DNA from: Progne subis subis | Taxonomy: Eukaryota > Chordata > Aves > Passeriformes > Hirundinidae | DNA length: 64,000 nucleotides | Assembly (NCBI GenBank): GCA_022316685.1 | Contig: JAKJHU010000085.1 | Span: forward strand, 744,001 to 808,000 | Reading direction: 5' to 3' | In this document: positions 58,997 through 64,000 of the stretch, one piece after another | Position numbering within the stretch: the first letter of the stretch is position 1 | Layout of the letters: every line of letters begins with the position of its first letter | The notes under the pieces: generated by a model | Databases searched by the model: none | Told to the model about the DNA's origin: nothing | Seen by the model: only the letters and a program-made list of their open reading frames with translations | Position numbers and translations under genes: made by a program

Positions 58997-61170
58997 GCTC
59001 AGCCTGGTGTTGGTGCTGTGACGGTGACCACCCTGGTGTGGGTCAAGTATTGTCCAGCACTGTCCTGCTGCCCGTTCCTGACTGGTGTTGCTGCCCTGGG
59101 GTCTGGCAGGGGTTGGAGACCCCCAAGGTATGGAGAAGACACAACCGCCCTTGATCTCGTGTGGGGTGGTAAAACCCCTTGTGCCGAACTAAGGAAATGT
59201 TTTGGGGAGTTCCCGTCCGAGCTTTGCGTTGCGTGACCCAGGAAGGACTTTCCTGGTGTTTCCAGAGGCACTGTGGTGGGGATATCAAGAAGGCATCTCC
59301 CGTGCCATGGGTGATCCCTGCCGTGGCCAAACTGGTGACACTCCTCTGTCCCTTGTCTGCGTGTGGCTCCTCATGGTAAATTCCTGAGGTGTTTTGGTAC
59401 CGGAACAAGCTGTTTGTGACTTTTTTTTTTTTGGGAAATGTCCTTACGAGGGGTTGGAATATCCCACCTCAAAGAACTGGGAAGTCTCAAATGCCTTCCA
59501 AGTGATCCAGACCCACCTTCCAGTGCGTGGGGATTGGGCTCACGCACAGGGTCACCAGCATGGAAACCTGGGAGAAGAAAGAGGGAAAGGTCAATTTGAA
59601 ATGTCTTTTTAGCCCTCCCTTTGATGGGCACGTTCCACACGGTACATCCTGCAGGGAAGATGGATGTTTGGGACCAGGAACAGGTCCATGAGCTGGGAAC
59701 GAGCTCCTGGGGAGAACCTGCTGTCCCCTCCTGTATCCGGGGGACACTGGCTCTGTGGCCAGCTTCTCCCTGGTGGGGCCAGTCGGTTCTGTGAGATTTT
59801 GTCTCTCCCAGTTCTGGGAATCTCGTAGGACGCTCCGCTGCCACACACCGATCTCTGCAGTGACGGATGGGCTGAGCCACCGCCTCGATCCAATTTCACA
59901 CCCAATTAATTCTGGAGCTCCTTCTCCATTGGGGCTCCTTCACCATGACCCCGGTGTCACCCTCACTTATGTGTCACTCCCGGGACACCGAGGAATCCCT
60001 GGAGCTGGAATCAGGCAGCTCCCAGTGGCCCTGGGGACATTTCAGGAGGCCCCTCAGGGAGCTTTGCGCCGAGTTTTGACGCGTTGGCAGCTGAGAGTCT
60101 GCTCCCAGGTGCCCACAAAATATTTATTTATAGCTTTCCTTGGAAATCAGAAAATGGAAAATGAAACGGAGAGGCAGCTCCCAGGAAAAGCCAGGGAGCT
60201 CTTTCCAGGCAGCAGCTCGTGCCAGCCGCAGGTAGAAGTAAAGCCGCGGTAACTGAGCCACGAGAACGTCGCGGATCCGAGCGGATGCTGCAGTGGGAGC
60301 TGGATTTCAGGATTTCAGACGGATTATCCTGCGTGTCCTCCTCCCCGGCGCTGCCTCGCTGCTCCACCTTGATCTGCATCACCTCCTTGGTGTGGTGGGA
60401 CACTCAGCACCCGGATTGTCTCCGTATCTCCCGGGGATGGGATCCACCCACGTCCCCAGGGAGCACTGCCCCGTCCCTGCCCCACACCGCATCCCATGGC
60501 CAGGCCCAGGGCTCCTCCCAGCCCTGATCCACAGAGATTGTCCCCCCAAAACCCCTGCTGGATCCATACCCATGGAAGATGCAGTGCCTGAGGAGGCTGC
60601 AGGGCCTCTCTGGTGGTGGGAGGAGGCTCCCCTTGCTCATTTTCCCCAGAATTTAATTAGCACTGCTGGAAGGTTGCCGGGATCCTATTAGGAGTAGGGT
60701 AGGACAGATGGGACAGATGGACAGACAGGGCGGTGACAGGGACACACAGAACTTGCAGAGGATCTGTTTAGGGAACACTGGCAGTGGGATGTACCCGGAG
60801 CCAGCAGCCTCTGGGGCTTTTTGGGCTCAGGGTTTGGGCAAGCCCTGGATGTGGGAACAGCAGGATGAAGCCTCAAGGACTGGACGCCGTCCCCCTGCCC
60901 CTCAGGTTGGTGCTGGGATGTTCATCATGGATTCAGGATGCTCCTCACCAGTTCTGGGGTCTGTTTTTCACCAAGCCTATCTGTTATTACTCCAAACAGC
61001 TTCCCCCCGCCACCAACAAAAAAAAAAAGAAAAAAAAAAAAGAAGCAAAGCAGTGCCTTGGTACTTACCCTGGGGTTAAATGATCACTGTAATGGCAGCT
61101 TGGGGATCCCAGGTTTCCCAAATATTTGTAGCTGTTTGCTTATTTAATAAAACCTCTGTTTTCCAGACAA
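58997..61170 (+). other. CMKLR1: Probable CMKLR1 3'UTR
   Basis: There is no credible ORF after the stop. AATAAA at 61146-61151 is the first clear signal on this strand and is followed by a T-rich stretch, giving a UTR of about 2.2 kb. A second AATAAA lies at 62803-62808. Which is used cannot be told from sequence. A less GC-rich stretch at 60115-60185 (ATTTATTTATAG, TGGAAAATGAAA) may be a UTR or regulatory element. Confidence 0.5.
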
Positions 61171-64000
61171 ATACCTCGATGCGTGGAGTGGGAAGGATCC
61201 CAGGGTTTTCCACTGAGCAGTCGCTTCCCTGTGTGTAGTCCTGATCCCTGGTGTCGAATTTGGAATTGTGGAAAGAGCTCAGGAGCAGAGGGACGGGGTT
61301 TCAGTGACGGAGGTGGGATCTGAGCATCTTGGATGGGCTCTGGGAGATCTCCCATGGACGATCCCAGTGCTCCACCCCAACATCCCTCCAGACACCAGCG
61401 CCGCCCTCCTGTCCCCTCTCCTTCCTGATTCTCCTCATCCTGGCAGGGTTTGGGATGAGGATGGGGAAGAGCAGGGAAAAGTCCTCTGAGTTTTTTCCTG
61501 CTGGACCCTGTTAGCTTTGAATGGACATCCCCAAGGGATATCAGAGGTTTCTGTTCCCATGTCACCCACAGAGACAGGCAGCCAACAGCTCGCCCAGGCA
61601 GCGTTGAAAATGCACATTTTTATATGCCTATAAAATGGAAGCAGGGAAAAAAAACCCAACATTCCTCAGAAAACTTCAGCCTCCTCAGCCAAGTTTTTTT
61701 TCCCTTTTTGGCAGAGTGGCGAAGAAATGCAGCTCAGTATTGCCCCAGCTCCTCTGATATTCCTGAAATTCTGCAGGAGCTGCAGCTCTGGAATCTCCGA
61801 GGGCGATGAGGATGCATCCTGTCAGCATTCCTCGGGTTTTTTGCAGTGCTGGATATTTTGTTCGTGGAGGGGAGGGGTCTGCACTCCCCCAGAGTGTTGG
61901 GAAGCTCCAATATATTAAATCCAGGATCCTTGGATGTGTCCTGGTGACCCTGATCCCGCCCCTGCACTGCTCAGCTGGAGACATCCTTAGCTGTTAATTA
62001 ACAAAGTCCTCTTGATTAACGGCAGCAGGAGGTTAATGACCACGGGCAGCTCCAGGGGAATGTGCACAAACTGGAATTAGCATCCAGGGAAAGGGCTGGG
62101 TGGGAGCTGCAGCTCCAGGGCTGGCGGCGCTGGGATCTGCCGCCCCTTTTGGGGCAGAAGTCGGTGAAATTGGGATGCAGCTGGATTTAACATCTCAGAG
62201 TCAAGGGATGAGTAGGATGCAGCGCCATCACCATCCCCACGAAATCTGGAATTAGGGAGGCCCTGGGGATCAGGATTTTAGGGTAGGTCAGGGCTTGTAA
62301 AGATCAGCAGGTTTTGGAGCTGGGGCACAAACCCCCATCCCAGGACCCCCATCCCAGCCTTGGAGCCCCAACCCTTGTCCAGGACCTTTATCCCAAACCC
62401 TGGGACCCCAACTTCATGGCAGGACCCCCATCCACATCCCTGTGATTGTCACCCTCAGCTCACAATCCCCAGTCCACAACCTTGGGACCAGCAGCCCTCA
62501 GCTCCCAAATCCTGTTCCCAACCATCCCACCCGTCCCTATCCCTGTTCCCCGTTGTGCCGCGGGATTCAGCTCCCCCAGACCCCAGGGATGTTGTTGGGA
62601 GCTGTGGCAGGACTGGTCCTCACCCAGCACATCCCAAACCTGCCCTCTTCCCTCTGCTGCTTCCCTGGATTTACATCCCACCACCCCAAACCCAAAGCTG
62701 GGTCTCGTTTCCTGGGAGAAATTGCTCTGGGACACAACAAACCCCGTTCCTGTGCAATGTCCTTAACGACATTTCTTTTTCACTTGGCTGTCACGGCCCT
62801 AAAATAAAGCTGTGCCTTCCCTCTCCCACAAATCACTGCCTTTGTTCCGAATTGGAATGAAATTTAAAATTAAGACAAAAAAAAAAAAAGGACTAAACAC
62901 GCTCCCCTCTCCCTTTGCTCGGAGCCAGGCGGGTCGGAGCCAGGTTTGAATTGTCCCTGCTGTGTTCAGACACGTTGTCAGCTGTAAATTTTAGGGGAAA
63001 TAGCCAAGCTGACACACAAACCTGTAGGTTTTGTCTGGGGCGGAGATGGCTGCTCTGATTTATGGCCCATCTCTCCCCATCCTGGGGTTTTTGTGGAAGC
63101 GTTGCTGATGGGGGGGGAATTTCCCTTTTTTGAGCACAGTTGGAACTTCACGGGATTTAATTTGGGAAGAAAGGGAAGCCCCATCTCTCTGAGCCCCCCA
63201 GCATCGTTTTCATCACTGGGGGCATTGCCCGGAATCCCCTGAATTCACCCCAAAGCAGCATCCACTCCTTTTACCAGGAAGGGATCACGGATCCGAGCCG
63301 CACTCGGCATCACCTCCAGCATCGCAGAGTCCAGGGAGCACAAAACCCACCGAGAATTGGGGGAAATGCGGGAGCTTTTGGTGCAGACGCCGTTGCCACG
63401 GCAACAGCTGAGCAACCCATCCAGCCCTTGGAGGGAGGAATGCTGCAGCAGGACCGGGAGGCAGGAAAACGCTTCCAGGGACCCGAGGTGGCCAAAAATA
63501 GATGGTTTTTCCAGCAGGAATCCAGGGAGGAGGAGGAGGAGGAGGGTCACGATCCCCCCAGCCGCACACCAGGGCAGGGCGAACTGTGCCCACCCAGGGA
63601 TGCTCAGGCTGAGTCAAGCAGAAAAGATTCCCGGCTTTCCAAATCCTCACGGAAAAGCTGAGCGCTGCCTCCCCCAGGCTCCACGGGGGCAGGCTGTGAA
63701 ATGCCGAGAGCTTTCTCCGGGAGAACGATGCGGGAAGGGCTTTTGGCTCCTTTTTCCAGGGGGAATGGGGATTTTATCCTCGCGTGCCGGTTCCGCCTGG
63801 TTAAAATCTTAGCCCAGCGTTTAAGAAATGAATTTAAAAAATCAGAGTACGAAGCTCCAGCTCGAGCTGTGTGTGCGGGGCCAGCAGGAGAGGGAAGCTG
63901 CTCCTGCCTCAGTGGGATGAGGGGAAGGGGGGGATCCCATAATCCAGAGGTGCGTCCAGATGTGCAGCACGCCCTGACGCGGTGGTGATATCTTCCAACC
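61171..64000. other. Unassigned sequence downstream of CMKLR1
   Basis: I see no gene. There is an AT-rich patch with TTAATTAAC at 61993-62040, a degenerate C-rich repeat-like stretch at 62330-62560 (ACCCCCATCCC-type units), an AATAAA at 62803-62808 and an A run at 62877-62889. ORFs at 63245-63812 lie on both strands and look like GC-rich chance frames. Confidence 0.5.

Overview
The window is vertebrate nuclear DNA, almost certainly from a bird. Genes have many short GT-AG introns. The sequence is GC-rich and compact, with CpG-rich promoters and many diverged 3' fragments of CR1 LINEs, the typical avian retrotransposon. Seven protein-coding genes are recognisable. Their order, CORO1C > SELPLG > TMEM119 > < ISCU | SART3 > < FICD, CMKLR1 >, is the block known from human chromosome 12q23-24, with all relative orientations conserved. 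Bird is a firm inference; passerine is only a guess.

Region by region: 1-6.0 kb holds the last five coding exons and the 3'UTR of coronin-1C. 6.7-9.5 kb holds a CpG-rich putative promoter and first exon, then the single coding exon of SELPLG (PSGL-1), which carries a one-base reading-frame shift. 14.3-15.7 kb holds TMEM119 (one coding exon). 17.2-18.95 kb holds ISCU on the minus strand (five exons). 19.5-34.0 kb holds SART3 (19 coding exons, 928 aa). 34.2-38.9 kb holds FICD on the minus strand (two coding exons, 452 aa). 39-57.7 kb is gene-free sequence with minisatellites, CR1 fragments and AT-rich islands; it probably contains CMKLR1 5' exons and regulatory DNA. 57.9-59.0 kb is the CMKLR1 coding exon, followed by its likely 3'UTR to about 61.2 kb and unassigned sequence to the end.

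There is no operon-like logic, but several arrangements matter. ISCU (mitochondrial Fe-S scaffold) and SART3 (U4/U6 recycling) share a CpG-rich bidirectional promoter, and both start codons sit in the same TISU-like element. SART3 and FICD converge tail to tail with less than 200 bp between their poly(A) signals. FICD (ER AMPylase) has a perfect ER-stress response element upstream. SELPLG, TMEM119 and CMKLR1 are leukocyte or microglia genes in mammals.

I found no unknown gene system. The most notable points are the paired TISU starts, the FICD ERSE, the SELPLG frameshift and its lack of N-terminal tyrosines, and a 46-bp minisatellite that ends 2 bases before the CMKLR1 start codon.
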